Shown: positions 17,164 to 28,687, numbered from the stretch's first letter. The stretch is DNA of 64,000 bases from Mycobacterium sp. GA-1285 (GCF_001499905.1 NZ_LQIS01000052.1:160829-224828); one strand, 5' to 3'. Made by a program: numbers and translations. The notes: a model not told the origin generated them from the sequence alone.

Positions 17164-18705
17164 CTAGCGCGTCGACTTGACGACCTGGGCGAAGCTGAAC
17201 TGCCAGCGCTCGACGATCCGGAAGCCCATCGACTGCGGTACCCGGTACGCAGGTGCACGGCGAAGACGCGGTCCCGGATTCAGCGCGGGCCCACTCTCGC
17301 GATCCGGGACGGTGACGTCGCGTTGTGAAACCGTCCACAGTACGGCGCAGGACCGAAGCCGGTCAGCAACGCCCCAGATGCCAAGATGGGCGTCCCACAA
17401 GCGGTTTCGGTCCGCCGCGCGGCGACCGCGTCCGGGGTCGACGAGGGCGGCGTACGCCTCGGGCCGCGCGGCCGTCAACGGGCGGATCGGGCCGGGCGCC
17501 CAGTTGGTGGTGTTGTCGAGGACCAGGCAGTCACCGGGGGAGGCGTTCGCGGTGAGGACGTCGGCCACCTGGCTGAAGTCCATGTCTTCCTTGGCGTAGG
17601 GGCCTCGCTGTTCGAGCAAATAGTTGGGGGTCGCAGCCACCGCCAGCACCGTCAGCACCACCGCGACGGTCTGGCGCGTCCTGGCGATGGCGGTGATCCC
17701 GACCGCCAACAGCAGCGCCATCGCCGGTGAGGTGTAGCTCAGATAGCGCGGGTAGTAGAGGGGTTCGGACCACACGGAGTAGAGCAGCAGCGCAGCGGTC
17801 GGAAGCACGATCCACGCCGCGCTCATCGTCAGCAGTGACCGGACGCCCGCATCCGTCGGCCGGAACCGTCGCATCCCGAGCAGAGCCAGCACCAGCCCGG
17901 CTGAGATGGCGAAGGCCAAGCTGTGGTCGAAGTACTGCTCCCGCAACACTTCCGCGACCGTGTGCCAGCCCGGCGGCGAGATCCACCGCACCTGGGCGAC
18001 CTGAGTCCTGCTGAACGCCAGAAACGGCGCCACGACCGCGATCACCACTGCGACCGTCACGACCCAGCGGCGCACGACCGCTCGCCGAGCCGGCACCGCG
18101 GCCAGCGTCACGGCGTGCACGAGCACCATCAGTACGACGAAGACGTTCAGCAGCGACGAGCCCACCAGCGCCAGCCCGTAGCAGCCCCACAGCCATCGGA
18201 AGTTGCGGCGGACAGCGAGCAACAACAACACGGTCAGCCAGACGGCCGCGGCCGCCGTCAACGCGTAGGACCTGGCCTCGATGCCCGCCCACGTGACGCG
18301 GGGCAGAATCGCGAACACGACGCCCGCGCAGACGGCCGTGGTCCGGGAAGCGAAGCGGCGCGCCAGCACGACGACGCCGCCGGCCGCCAGCCCGACCGCG
18401 AGGCAACTCGACAGCCGGGAGAAGAACTCGGTGACCGGGAACACCGTGAACCACCCGTGCATCAGCAGGTAGTACAGGCCGTGCACCGCGTCGATGTTGT
18501 GCAGCAGCCCCCACAGTTGGGGGATCGACCGCGTCGAGGCCGAGATCGTGGCCGCCTCGTCGAACCACAGCGACGGCCTTGCCGCGCCTGAAGCCGACAC
18601 CGCGACCGCGAACACCGCCGTCAGCGCCGCATCGAACCGGCCGGCGCGAAGGGATCCCGACGGATCGATGCGCGCGAGGCGCGGCGCTCCCAGCGACAGA
18701 TCCAC
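17164..18705 (-). CDS. GT-C family membrane mannosyltransferase (Rv1635c/CapA-like)
   Basis: A 513-residue protein with 10-12 membrane helices and a C-terminal soluble domain. The first extracytoplasmic loop carries SLWFDEAATI with the DE pair typical of GT-C enzymes using polyprenyl-phospho-sugar donors. Another loop has WAGIEARSYAL, as in PMT/ArnT-type enzymes. By position it corresponds to Rv1635c, which starts mannose capping of lipoarabinomannan in M. tuberculosis. Fast growers usually lack mannose caps, so the acceptor here may differ. The gene is divergent from the universal stress protein with 224 bp between. Confidence 0.8.
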   Translation of the reverse strand: MDLSLGAPRLARIDPSGSLRAGRFDAALTAVFAVAVSASGAARPSLWFDEAATISASTRSIPQLWGLLHNIDAVHGLYYLLMHGWFTVFPVTEFFSRLSSCLAVGLAAGGVVVLARRFASRTTAVCAGVVFAILPRVTWAGIEARSYALTAAAAVWLTVLLLLAVRRNFRWLWGCYGLALVGSSLLNVFVVLMVLVHAVTLAAVPARRAVVRRWVVTVAVVIAVVAPFLAFSRTQVAQVRWISPPGWHTVAEVLREQYFDHSLAFAISAGLVLALLGMRRFRPTDAGVRSLLTMSAAWIVLPTAALLLYSVWSEPLYYPRYLSYTSPAMALLLAVGITAIARTRQTVAVVLTVLAVAATPNYLLEQRGPYAKEDMDFSQVADVLTANASPGDCLVLDNTTNWAPGPIRPLTAARPEAYAALVDPGRGRRAADRNRLWDAHLGIWGVADRLRSCAVLWTVSQRDVTVPDRESGPALNPGPRLRRAPAYRVPQSMGFRIVERWQFSFAQVVKSTR

Positions 18706-18811
18706 GCCCTGACACCCACCCTTCCCGCGAACGGCAAAACGCTAGCGTGTGCGATCCCGCAGCGCTCGCCGAAGGGGTACGGAAGTCATGATGACGACCG
18801 GGTGTAGGCGG

Positions 18812-18838
18812 CGTCACCTGGGATAGGCCATGGTGACG
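18812..18838. repeat. Inverted repeat upstream of the universal stress protein gene
   Basis: CGTCACC (18812-18818) and GGTGACG (18832-18838) are exact complements around 13 bp. A second short palindrome (GTTCC, 10 bp, GGAAC) lies nearer the gene. Either could be an operator in the divergent region between the mannosyltransferase and the stress protein. Confidence 0.35.
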
Positions 18839-18929
18839 TTGGGTGCGAAGTAGGACGAAATCGCAGGCATTTGCCACCCGAGCGGCTACTGTTCCGGGTG
18901 GCAACGGAACTGAAACTGGGAGGATATGG

Positions 18930-19373
18930 ATGAGCGCCTATCAGACCGTCTTGGTTGGCACGGACGGGTCGGACTCGTCGCTGCGCGCGGTGGAGAAGGC
19001 CGGCCATCTTGCCGGAGCCGATGCCAGGCTGATCGTCGCAACGGCGTACTTCCCCCAGGACGAAGACCAGCGAGCAGCCGACGTGCTCAAGGACGAGGGC
19101 TACAAGATGTCCGGCAACGCGCCGATCTACGCGATCCTGCGCGAGGCGAAGGAGCGCGCGCACCAAGCGGGCGCGAAGAACGTCGAAGAGAAGGCCGTCG
19201 TCGGCGCTCCCGTCGACGCGCTGGTCGAACTGGCCGAGGAGGTCAAGGCCGATCTCCTGGTCGTCGGCAACGTCGGTCTGTCCACCATCGCCGGCAGGTT
19301 GCTCGGTTCCGTACCCGCCAACGTCGCACGCCGGTCCAAGACCGACGTGCTGATCGTGCACACCACGCCGTAA
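18930..19373 (+). CDS. Universal stress protein (Rv1636/TB15.3-like)
   Basis: A 147-residue single UspA domain. The N-terminal strand is VLVGTDGSDSS; the nucleotide-binding motif G-2x-G-9x-G(S) is present as GNVGLSTIAGRLLGS near the C-terminus. The M. tuberculosis counterpart Rv1636 and its M. smegmatis relative are reported to bind cAMP with high affinity, and the sequence here is close enough that the same is likely. ATG at 18930 follows GGGAGGA at a good distance. The last 131 bp are overlapped antisense by the 3' end of the Lnt-like gene. Confidence 0.93.
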   Translation: MSAYQTVLVGTDGSDSSLRAVEKAGHLAGADARLIVATAYFPQDEDQRAADVLKDEGYKMSGNAPIYAILREAKERAHQAGAKNVEEKAVVGAPVDALVELAEEVKADLLVVGNVGLSTIAGRLLGSVPANVARRSKTDVLIVHTTP

Positions 19374-20778
19374 CCACCACCAGCGCCGCCACGATCGGCC
19401 ATCCGCCCCACCGCTGATACAGGGTCGTCCGCGCGTCCAGCGGGACGTCGACGACGGCGATCCCGCGCTCGGCGGCGGGCATCCATGCCAGCCGGCGGCC
19501 CCGAGCGTCGAATGCCGAACTGATCCCGGACAGCGCGGCGTGGACCGCGGGACGCCCCACCTCGACCGCATGTGCGGCCGGCATCGCCGCCAACTGCGGT
19601 TGGGCCCAACTGCCTTGGTACGACGACGTCGAACTCTGGTAGACGACGAGCTCCGCTCCCCGCCGGACCCCGTATCGCGCGAGGTCGGAGAAGGTCGTCT
19701 CGAAGCTGATCAGCGGTGCGAACGCGACGGTGTCGGTGTGCAGGACGACGGGTCCGTCCCCGCGACGGCGATCCTCGCCTGCGGCTTGGGTGTTGGAGGT
19801 GGCCCAGCCGATCAGCGGCCGGAGCGGCACGTATTCGCCGAACGGCACCAGCCGCGTCTTGGCGTACGAGCCTTGCACGCCATCCGGGTCGACAAGCACA
19901 GATGACTTGTAGATGCCTCCCGATGCCGCCCGTGCGTCGACGTTGACCAGCAGGTCGGCACCGACGCGCCGGGACAGGGCGGCGAGCCGTGCGGTCACCT
20001 CGGGGTGGGTCGAAAGGTCCACGCCCACACTGCTTTCACCCCACACGACCAGGTCGAGTCGCTGCCCGGCCAGTTGTTCGGTCAGTGCCTCGCTCGCGGC
20101 CTGTCGCGCCGCGGATTCGGTGATGTCGCCCGGCTGAACGAGTGCGATGCGGACCGTCGGGCCGGCGGTAGGTTCCGGCCCCAGCCAGAACCAGCCCGGA
20201 CCGATGGCGAGAAGAACCACTGCCAGTGCGGCCGGCGCGGCCGAACGCCGCACCAGCGCGACGACGACCGCGGTGTTGACCGCCACCACGAGGAAACTGA
20301 CGAGCCACACACCGCCCAGGGAGGCGGGCGCCAAGGTGGCCGGTTGATTCCACTGCGATGCGCCGAGGACGGCCCACGGCCCGCCGAGCCGGTCCCACGA
20401 CCGGACCGCCTCCGCGAGCACCCACATGCTGGGCAGCACCACCACCGCGCTGACGGCCCGAGCGGAGGTGACGTCGCCGGCCAGCACGCGGTGCGCCGCC
20501 CAACCGAAGGGCAGCCACAACGCACCGAGTCCGGCCGCGAGCAGGAGCAGCGGGGGACCGGTGCTCGGCCACAGCCAATGCTGGGTGACGCCGACGAACG
20601 CCGCCATCGCCAGCCAGGCTCGCGCGGCGGACTGTCCGGACGTCGGAGCCGAACGGAGCACGAGCAGCAGCGGGACCAGCCCGATCCAGGCCAGCCACCA
20701 CAGAGCGGGTGCCGGCAACGCGAGCGCGGGGAGCGCGCCGGCGACGATCGCCGACGCGTAATCCCGCAGCGAGATCAG
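19243..20778 (-). CDS. Apolipoprotein N-acyltransferase-like protein with Ser at the catalytic Cys position
   Basis: About 511 residues: six or more N-terminal membrane helices, then a nitrilase-like domain, then a C-terminal helix. Lnt transfers an acyl chain to lipoprotein N-termini using Glu-Lys-Cys. Here Glu (VWGES, residue 248) and Lys (YAKTRLVPFGEY, residue 307) are present, but the nucleophile position reads LISFE with Ser at 358 (codon 19705-19707) rather than CYE. A second Lnt homologue with Ser at this position is known in slow-growing mycobacteria, as I recall, without detected activity. No ATG/GTG/TTG exists near the expected N-terminus; CTG at 20778 overlapping the aldolase stop (CTGA) is the best start. 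The 3' end runs 131 bp into the antisense strand of the stress-protein gene. Confidence 0.75.
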   Translation of the reverse strand: MISLRDYASAIVAGALPALALPAPALWWLAWIGLVPLLLVLRSAPTSGQSAARAWLAMAAFVGVTQHWLWPSTGPPLLLLAAGLGALWLPFGWAAHRVLAGDVTSARAVSAVVVLPSMWVLAEAVRSWDRLGGPWAVLGASQWNQPATLAPASLGGVWLVSFLVVAVNTAVVVALVRRSAAPAALAVVLLAIGPGWFWLGPEPTAGPTVRIALVQPGDITESAARQAASEALTEQLAGQRLDLVVWGESSVGVDLSTHPEVTARLAALSRRVGADLLVNVDARAASGGIYKSSVLVDPDGVQGSYAKTRLVPFGEYVPLRPLIGWATSNTQAAGEDRRRGDGPVVLHTDTVAFAPLISFETTFSDLARYGVRRGAELVVYQSSTSSYQGSWAQPQLAAMPAAHAVEVGRPAVHAALSGISSAFDARGRRLAWMPAAERGIAVVDVPLDARTTLYQRWGGWPIVAALVVVTAWCARSARRSWTGVRRWRVRNRATCRRWWTDRRCRRPGDRP

Positions 20779-21656
20779 GTGCTCGACGCTTTGGCGATGC
20801 TCGCGATCGCCTGGTCGAGCGTGGAGTTGAACTCCTCGTCGCTCTGCTGGGCGGACAGACCCTCGGTCAGCGCGCGCGAGAAGCTCGCGATGACACCGAT
20901 GTTGCGGGACAGCTTCTCGTTCGCCTCGTCGCGGCTGTACCCGCCGGACAGTGCGACGACCCGCAGCACGTTCGGATGATCGACGAGCTCCTTGTACAGG
21001 TTGTCGGTGTCGGGCAGCGTCAGCTTGATCATGACCTTCTTGTCGCCGAGCCTGCCCACACCATCGAGCAGCGCGGCCTTGAGCTGATCCTCGGCCTCGG
21101 CCTTCTTCGTGCTCTTGATGTCGACCTCGGGTTCGATGATCGGCACCAGGCCCTTGGCGAGGACCTGTTCGGCGACCTCGAACTGCTGAGCCACGACGGC
21201 GTCCAGGCCGGCACCGGGCAGTTTGATGACCGAGCGCTCCTTGGTGCCGAAGACCCCGTTGGCGACGGCACGGTCGAGCAGATCGTCGAGGCCGGGCATC
21301 GGCTTCATCGTCTGCGCGCCGTCCTTTTCGTCGGCCAGACCCTTGTCGATCTTGAGGAACGGCACGATGTTCTTGACGTTCCACAGGTAGTCGGCCGTCG
21401 GCCGGCCCTCGATCTCGCGGTCCATCGTCTGCTCGAACAGGATGGTGCCCATGATGCGGTCGCCGTCGAAGGCAGGGCTGGTGATGATGCGTGTGCGCAT
21501 CTCGTGCACGAGGTCGAACATCTGGTCGTCGCCGGAGTACGCGTCGTCGGGAATCCCGTAGAGCTTCAGCGCCTTGGGGGTGCTGCCGCCGCTCTGGTCG
21601 AGTGCCGCGATGAACCCGGCGCCGCTCTGCGCCTTCTTCAACTGATCGGTGTTCAT
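20775..21656 (-). CDS. fba: Class I fructose-bisphosphate aldolase
   Basis: A 293-residue Schiff-base aldolase of the short bacterial/archaeal-like class I type (as in Staphylococcus), splitting fructose 1,6-bisphosphate to dihydroxyacetone phosphate and glyceraldehyde 3-phosphate. Visible motifs are IAALDQSGGSTPKAL at the N-terminus, VPIIEPEVDI and VMIKLTLPDTDN with the likely Schiff-base Lys, and RVVALSGGYSRDEA, the phosphate-binding Gly-rich segment. ATG at 21656 has AAAGGG upstream. Mycobacteria also carry a class II enzyme, so this is a second aldolase. It overlaps the Lnt-like gene by 4 bp and probably drives its translation. Confidence 0.92.
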   Translation of the reverse strand: MNTDQLKKAQSGAGFIAALDQSGGSTPKALKLYGIPDDAYSGDDQMFDLVHEMRTRIITSPAFDGDRIMGTILFEQTMDREIEGRPTADYLWNVKNIVPFLKIDKGLADEKDGAQTMKPMPGLDDLLDRAVANGVFGTKERSVIKLPGAGLDAVVAQQFEVAEQVLAKGLVPIIEPEVDIKSTKKAEAEDQLKAALLDGVGRLGDKKVMIKLTLPDTDNLYKELVDHPNVLRVVALSGGYSRDEANEKLSRNIGVIASFSRALTEGLSAQQSDEEFNSTLDQAIASIAKASST

Positions 21657-21801
21657 GTGTGCCCTTTCTTCTTCACCAGGCAATCTATCGAAGTTCGCAT
21701 CGCCGATCGTCAGATGGCTGCCCAACGTCCGGTTGACCCAGTCGCGGCCCTGCGATTCGGTGGCCATCGTCTGCATTTGCCACTGACGCCGATATCGTGC
21801 G

Positions 21802-21835
21802 GATCCGCCCGCACGTTCGACCGTGCGAGCGGATC
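21802..21835. repeat. Hairpin-forming inverted repeat between divergent genes
   Basis: GATCCGCCCGCACG and CGTGCGAGCGGATC are complementary over 14 bp with one mismatch and a 6-base loop. It lies between the divergent aldolase and methyltransferase genes, so it is not an ordinary terminator. It may be an operator or a mobile palindromic unit. Confidence 0.5.
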
Positions 21836-21874
21836 ATGTGAAGGACGGCCATTCAACAGACCTCGGAGGCGCGG

Positions 21875-22765
21875 ATGGACGCGAAGCAGCCGCCTGCGGC
21901 GGCGGACGACGATCACGTCGCAGACGACGTCGACGGCTGCGACGCGGCTCTGCGCTCTATGTGGGCGTCGGTGGCGCCGGCTTGGGGACTGAACGCTGAT
22001 TTCGTTGACCGCAGGGGAGCGGCAGTCGCGCAGGCCATGCTCGATGCCGTCAGCCTTCGTCGCGGCGAGCGCGTTCTTGAATTGGCATGCGGGCCCGGCG
22101 GTGTCGGGCTCGCTGCCGCGGGGCTCGTCGGGCCGGAGGGCGCCGTCGAGCTCACCGACTTCGCGCCCGAGATGACTGCGATTGCAGCGGACCGAGCGGC
22201 CAAGGCAGGACTTGCGAACGTGACGGTCCGGGACATGGATCTGCAGCGCTTGGACTATCCCGACGCGACCTTCGACGTCGCGCTGTGCCGTGAAGGCCTG
22301 ATGCTCGTACCTGATCCGTCATCCGCCCTACGCGAGACCAACCGCGTCCTCAAGCCGGGCGGGCGTGCGGCGTTCACTGTGTGGGGACCTCGTGACCGTA
22401 ATCCGTGGCTGGGCTTGCTGTTCGACGCGGTTACCGCCGAGTTGGGAGCGCCGGTTCCGCCGCCAGGTGTTCCCGGACCGTTCTCGCTGGAGACTCAAGG
22501 AACTCTCGGTGAGTTGTTGGCTGGAGCCGGGTTCAGCGACGTCGATGTCCGGGAGATTTCGGCTCCCATGCGGACGCTGTCCATCGACGAGTGGTGGTCG
22601 GTGGTCCCGTCGTTGGCGGGGCCAGTCGCTCAACTCCTCGGCTCACTGCCAACGGAGATGACCGCAGCCATCCGCGAGCGTGCTGGGAAAGCGGTGTCAG
22701 CTTTCGCTACTGCCGACGGATATGAGTTGCCGGGCGTCAGCTTCCTCGGTTTTGGTCGCCACTAG
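21875..22765 (+). CDS. Class I SAM-dependent methyltransferase
   Basis: A 296-residue Rossmann methyltransferase of the UbiE/Methyltransf_11 type. Motif I is VLELACGPGGVGLAAAG near residue 68, motif II acidic residue LTDFAPEMTAIA, and the post-II segment LDYPDATFDVALCREGLML; RVLKPGGRAAFTVWGP is motif III-like. ATG follows GGAGG at a good distance. Neighbours do not suggest a substrate; it stands alone between the aldolase and a convergent SDR. Confidence 0.82.
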   Translation: MDAKQPPAAADDDHVADDVDGCDAALRSMWASVAPAWGLNADFVDRRGAAVAQAMLDAVSLRRGERVLELACGPGGVGLAAAGLVGPEGAVELTDFAPEMTAIAADRAAKAGLANVTVRDMDLQRLDYPDATFDVALCREGLMLVPDPSSALRETNRVLKPGGRAAFTVWGPRDRNPWLGLLFDAVTAELGAPVPPPGVPGPFSLETQGTLGELLAGAGFSDVDVREISAPMRTLSIDEWWSVVPSLAGPVAQLLGSLPTEMTAAIRERAGKAVSAFATADGYELPGVSFLGFGRH

Positions 22766-22815
22766 GCCGCGGCTCGCCCCACCTCACCCGCCGTCGAAGC
22801 GATTCAGGCGGGGAT

Positions 22816-23691
22816 TCACCGCAATATGCGGTCGAACTGCCTGACCGGATGAATCCCGTGCAGGTCGCGGTAGGACGGTGGTCGTCGACCCCCCTGGTCG
22901 GTGATGCCATATTCCGCCGCCAACTCCGCGCCGATGAAGGTCTGGCCACTCTTGTCCATCAGCCGGGGGTCGTTGAACAGGGCCCAGATCAGGTGCCCGG
23001 TGAACTCCGGCGTCTCGGTGTTGTCGAGCAGGTGGGCCAGCTTGTCGGGGGCGCTCGCCATGAGCTGCTTGAAGCGTTCGGTCAGCAGCACGCCCATCCA
23101 GATCGAGGCCGTCGCGATGCCGAAGTCGCGGAAGTCGACCGCCATGTCGGCGGCCATCTTGTCGGTCCCGGCCTTGTGGACGCCGTAGGCCGGGCCGAAC
23201 ACGTAGTGGGCCGCACCGGGCGCGGAGGTGAACGCCACCAAGCCGCGCCGCTGGGCGAGCATCAGCGGCGCCGCGTACACGGTCGCGACATAGCTGCTGC
23301 GCAGACCGACGTCGAGGGTGTCGATGACGTTGACGGGCTCTTCCCAGAACCGGGTCCGGCCCATCATCTCGTCGCGAATGATCACCGCGTTGTTCACCAG
23401 GATGTCCAGTCGGCCCTGTTCCCGCCCGACCCGCTCGAAGAGGGCCTTCGTCTGTTCGTCGACGGCATGGTCGACACGGACGGCGATCCCGGTGCCGCCG
23501 GCGGCCGTGACCAGCTCGGCGGTCTCGTGAATCGTGCCGTCGAGCACGGAGTCGCCCGCGCGCTCGGTGCGTCCGGTGACATACACCGTGCAGCCGTGGC
23601 TGCCCAGCGCGTGCGCGATTCCGCGGCCGGCGCCGCGGCTGGCACCCGTGACGACCGCGACGGGCGCGTCTACCAACCGCGTTCTTTCCAC
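22816..23691 (-). CDS. Short-chain dehydrogenase/reductase
   Basis: A 291-residue classical SDR with NAD(P)-binding TGASRGAGRG (residues 15-24), NNAV, catalytic Ser in FTSAPGAAH and YGVHK as the Tyr-x3-Lys pair. VTGRTER after the second strand suggests NADP preference because of the Arg. The start is GTG at 23691, 22 bp inside the upstream MBL hydrolase gene; TTG at 23676 is an alternative. The two genes form a leftward pair. Substrate unknown. Confidence 0.85.
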   Translation of the reverse strand: MERTRLVDAPVAVVTGASRGAGRGIAHALGSHGCTVYVTGRTERAGDSVLDGTIHETAELVTAAGGTGIAVRVDHAVDEQTKALFERVGREQGRLDILVNNAVIIRDEMMGRTRFWEEPVNVIDTLDVGLRSSYVATVYAAPLMLAQRRGLVAFTSAPGAAHYVFGPAYGVHKAGTDKMAADMAVDFRDFGIATASIWMGVLLTERFKQLMASAPDKLAHLLDNTETPEFTGHLIWALFNDPRLMDKSGQTFIGAELAAEYGITDQGGRRPPSYRDLHGIHPVRQFDRILR

Positions 23692-24350
23692 TCGGCCAGA
23701 TGCGGCCGCTCAGCGCCGAGCGTCGTGTCGTCGCCGTGGCCCGGGTAGACCACCGTCGAATCGTCGTAGACCTCGAACACGCGGCGGGTCACATCCCCCA
23801 GCAACTGGTCGAAAGCCCCGTCCTCCCACGTCTTGCCGACACCGCCCGGGAAAAGGCAGTCCCCGGTGAACAGGTGGGTCGCCTCGTCGGCCCCGTCGAG
23901 TGCGAGCGCCACCGAGCCGGGGGTGTGGCCCTGCAGGTGGATGACGTCGAAGGACAGTTCGCCGACGTCGACCTTGTCGCCGTGGGTCAGGATTCGGTCG
24001 GGCCGGACCGGCAGCGGGTCGGCGTCGAGCTGGTGCGCCGCCGTCGGCACGCCGGTGACCTTGGCGACCTCTTCCAGCGCCTGCCAGTGGTCGAAGTGCT
24101 GGTGGCTTGTGACGATCAGCGACAGCTTCGGGGCGTGCTTCTCGATCACCTCGAGCAGGACCGACGCGTCGTTGGCGGCGTCGATCAGCAGTGTCTCGCC
24201 GGTGCGGGAACACGTGATGAGGTAGGCGTTGTTGTCCATCGGGCCGACCGAAACCTTGATGATCGAGGCGCCGGGGAGTGTCCGCCGGGCCGCGGTTCCT
24301 GGCTCGACATGGCCGGTGTAGTTGTCGTCGACGACGGTCATGATCCTCAC
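23670..24350 (-). CDS. Metallo-beta-lactamase fold hydrolase (glyoxalase II-like, Rv1637c-like)
   Basis: A 226-residue MBL protein. The metal-binding motif HQHFDH gives H83, H85, D87 and H88; further ligands are H142 (LQGHTPGSV), D164 (FTGDCLF) and the late His in YPGHGDD. The TPGS and TGDCLFPG segments are those of the glyoxalase II/RoxB-like group, which hydrolyse thioesters. Start is GTG at 24350, with ATG at 24341 nine bases in as an alternative. It is divergent from uvrA and overlaps the SDR by 22 bp. Confidence 0.85.
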   Translation of the reverse strand: MRIMTVVDDNYTGHVEPGTAARRTLPGASIIKVSVGPMDNNAYLITCSRTGETLLIDAANDASVLLEVIEKHAPKLSLIVTSHQHFDHWQALEEVAKVTGVPTAAHQLDADPLPVRPDRILTHGDKVDVGELSFDVIHLQGHTPGSVALALDGADEATHLFTGDCLFPGGVGKTWEDGAFDQLLGDVTRRVFEVYDDSTVVYPGHGDDTTLGAERPHLAEWKERGW

Positions 24351-24383
24351 GGTATCCGGCTTGGCTGGGGCTTGGCCCGGGAC

Positions 24384-24406
24384 TTGTCACTGGGTCCACA
24401 TAGAGT
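24384..24406 (+). promoter_or_regulatory. RecA-independent DNA-damage (PafBC-type) promoter of uvrA
   Basis: TTGTCACTG, 8 bp, TAGAGT matches the recalled tTGTCRgtg-N8-TAnnnT motif, including the 8-bp gap. The predicted RNA start is near 24413, leaving a short leader with GGGAGG 10 bp before the GTG start of uvrA. Confidence 0.7.
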
Positions 24407-24439
24407 GGGTTTGAACTATGTCTTGGGAGGATTCACCGG

Positions 24440-27349
<2,910 letters not shown>

Positions 27350-27357
27350 TGCGACTG

Positions 27358-27420
27358 CGCCGAAACTGAGCTTGTGCGCGAGAATTCGGCGAAGACTCGT
27401 GTATATCTTCAGATTCGGCG
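27358..27420. repeat. Intergenic palindromic unit between convergent uvrA and AlkZ-like genes
   Basis: CGCCGAA (27358-27364) has two exact complements, TTCGGCG at 27385-27391 and 27414-27420, giving alternative stem-loops. It fills the space between two stop codons and may terminate in both directions. Similar CGCCGAA-rich palindromes are scattered in mycobacterial intergenic regions. Confidence 0.45.
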
Positions 27421-28578
27421 CTAGCCCTTCGACAACGGGGAGGGGAACCGCGGGCTGATCCGTACGCCGTCGAGCCACGCGGTCAAATCGTCGGCGCGTT
27501 TCTGCAGTCGGCTCCGCGCCGAGCGGCCCACATCCTCGAGCAGTCGCACCTCGACCCGGCCGGCATCGTCCTGACCCCACCCACCGACGATCCTGCCGTC
27601 GCACCACGCGGTGGGCCCGCCGTTGCCGTTTCTGTCGAACACGTGCGCCCGGTGCGGCTCGAGGTACCAGTCGCGCTCGAACCAGCCCATCGTCGTGACG
27701 TCCAGGCCGGGCAGCAGTGCGCACCACGGCTCGGGTTCGGGTTCGCCCTCGAGATCGTCGGCTAGGACGAACCCCGGCGTGCCGTGGAGGTCGACCTCGA
27801 CGGCGCCGAGGTCACGCAACGCCTCGCGCACCCAGGTCGACGTGTTACCGAACCACCACTTGATGTCGGTCACGGTGGCCGGACCGAATGCGGCGAGCCA
27901 GCGGCGCACAAGGGCCGCGCGGGCCGTCTGCGGGTCGGCCGCGTCGGCGGTGCCGATCCAGTCGCCGGTGGCGACCCAAAGGGGTCGTGACGTCGTCCAT
28001 TTCCCGTCGTTGGGGCCGCGCACGATGTCGCCCCGCACCGCCAGCACGGTCAGGATCCGCGGCGCCAGCGGCGTCTCGCCGCCCCACCGCTTACCCGGGG
28101 CCGGGTCCCAGCTCCCGGCCAACTCGGGCAGCGCCTCCCGCAGGTCCTTCGCGCTCGTCGGCCCCTGTTCGGCCAGATGCCGCAAGACCGCCACGCGGGC
28201 TGCGTCGAGCCACGCGTCGCCGTCCGCGCAGATACCGGCGTTCTGCGCATCGGCGATGAGGCGTCGGCGCTCGTTGTCGGCGACCCTGTCGCTTGCCGCG
28301 GCCTGGATCAGCGGCACGTCGCCGACGCGCACCGTCCACAGTGTTCTGCGCATCGCGAGATGCTTGACCAGCGTGCGTCGCTCGTAGAGTTCGGCGTCCA
28401 GATCGGCGACCCCGAACCCCGGCACCCGCGCCCACAGCGACAGGTACGGGGTGGCCGGATCGGTTGCGTGCAGCCCGATCACAGCGTTGACGGCGGCGCT
28501 CACCGAGTCCGCGGGCGCAGAGAGGAAGTGCCGGCGCGCCAGCCGTGCCCGCCGCTCGTCGATCGTGAACTTTCGCAT
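27421..28578 (-). CDS. AlkZ/YcaQ-like winged-helix DNA-binding protein
   Basis: A 385-residue protein of the HTH_42 (PF06224) group, which includes the DNA glycosylases AlkZ and YcaQ. The catalytic segment of active enzymes is QxQ or QxD; here the matching stretch reads GLHATDPATPYLSLWARV, with His37-Ala-Thr39. Winged-helix repeats follow (GPTSAKDLREALPEL, ATVTDIKWWFG) and WFERDWYLEPHRAHVFDRNGNG near the end matches the family tail. ATG at 28578 starts MRKFTIDERRARLARRH, typical of the family. Whether it is an active base-excision enzyme is unclear given the altered motif. Confidence 0.8.
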   Translation of the reverse strand: MRKFTIDERRARLARRHFLSAPADSVSAAVNAVIGLHATDPATPYLSLWARVPGFGVADLDAELYERRTLVKHLAMRRTLWTVRVGDVPLIQAAASDRVADNERRRLIADAQNAGICADGDAWLDAARVAVLRHLAEQGPTSAKDLREALPELAGSWDPAPGKRWGGETPLAPRILTVLAVRGDIVRGPNDGKWTTSRPLWVATGDWIGTADAADPQTARAALVRRWLAAFGPATVTDIKWWFGNTSTWVREALRDLGAVEVDLHGTPGFVLADDLEGEPEPEPWCALLPGLDVTTMGWFERDWYLEPHRAHVFDRNGNGGPTAWCDGRIVGGWGQDDAGRVEVRLLEDVGRSARSRLQKRADDLTAWLDGVRISPRFPSPLSKG

Positions 28579-28687
28579 CGCCTGCGAACCGTACCTCGCG
28601 CGCCGCCAATGTCTGGATCGGTATGAAGCTGTTGTGAGAAGCCACGCCTGGCACGCCACGATGGTGCGAGTGAGCGCCGATGTCGGA

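Noticed and set aside
20779..21384. The Lnt-like reading frame continues upstream through the aldolase gene, suggesting an Lnt protein with a long extra N-terminus
   Set aside because: The upstream part is Arg/Gly/Gln-rich out-of-frame translation of the aldolase gene with no domain, and the Lnt family N-terminus begins right at the aldolase stop.
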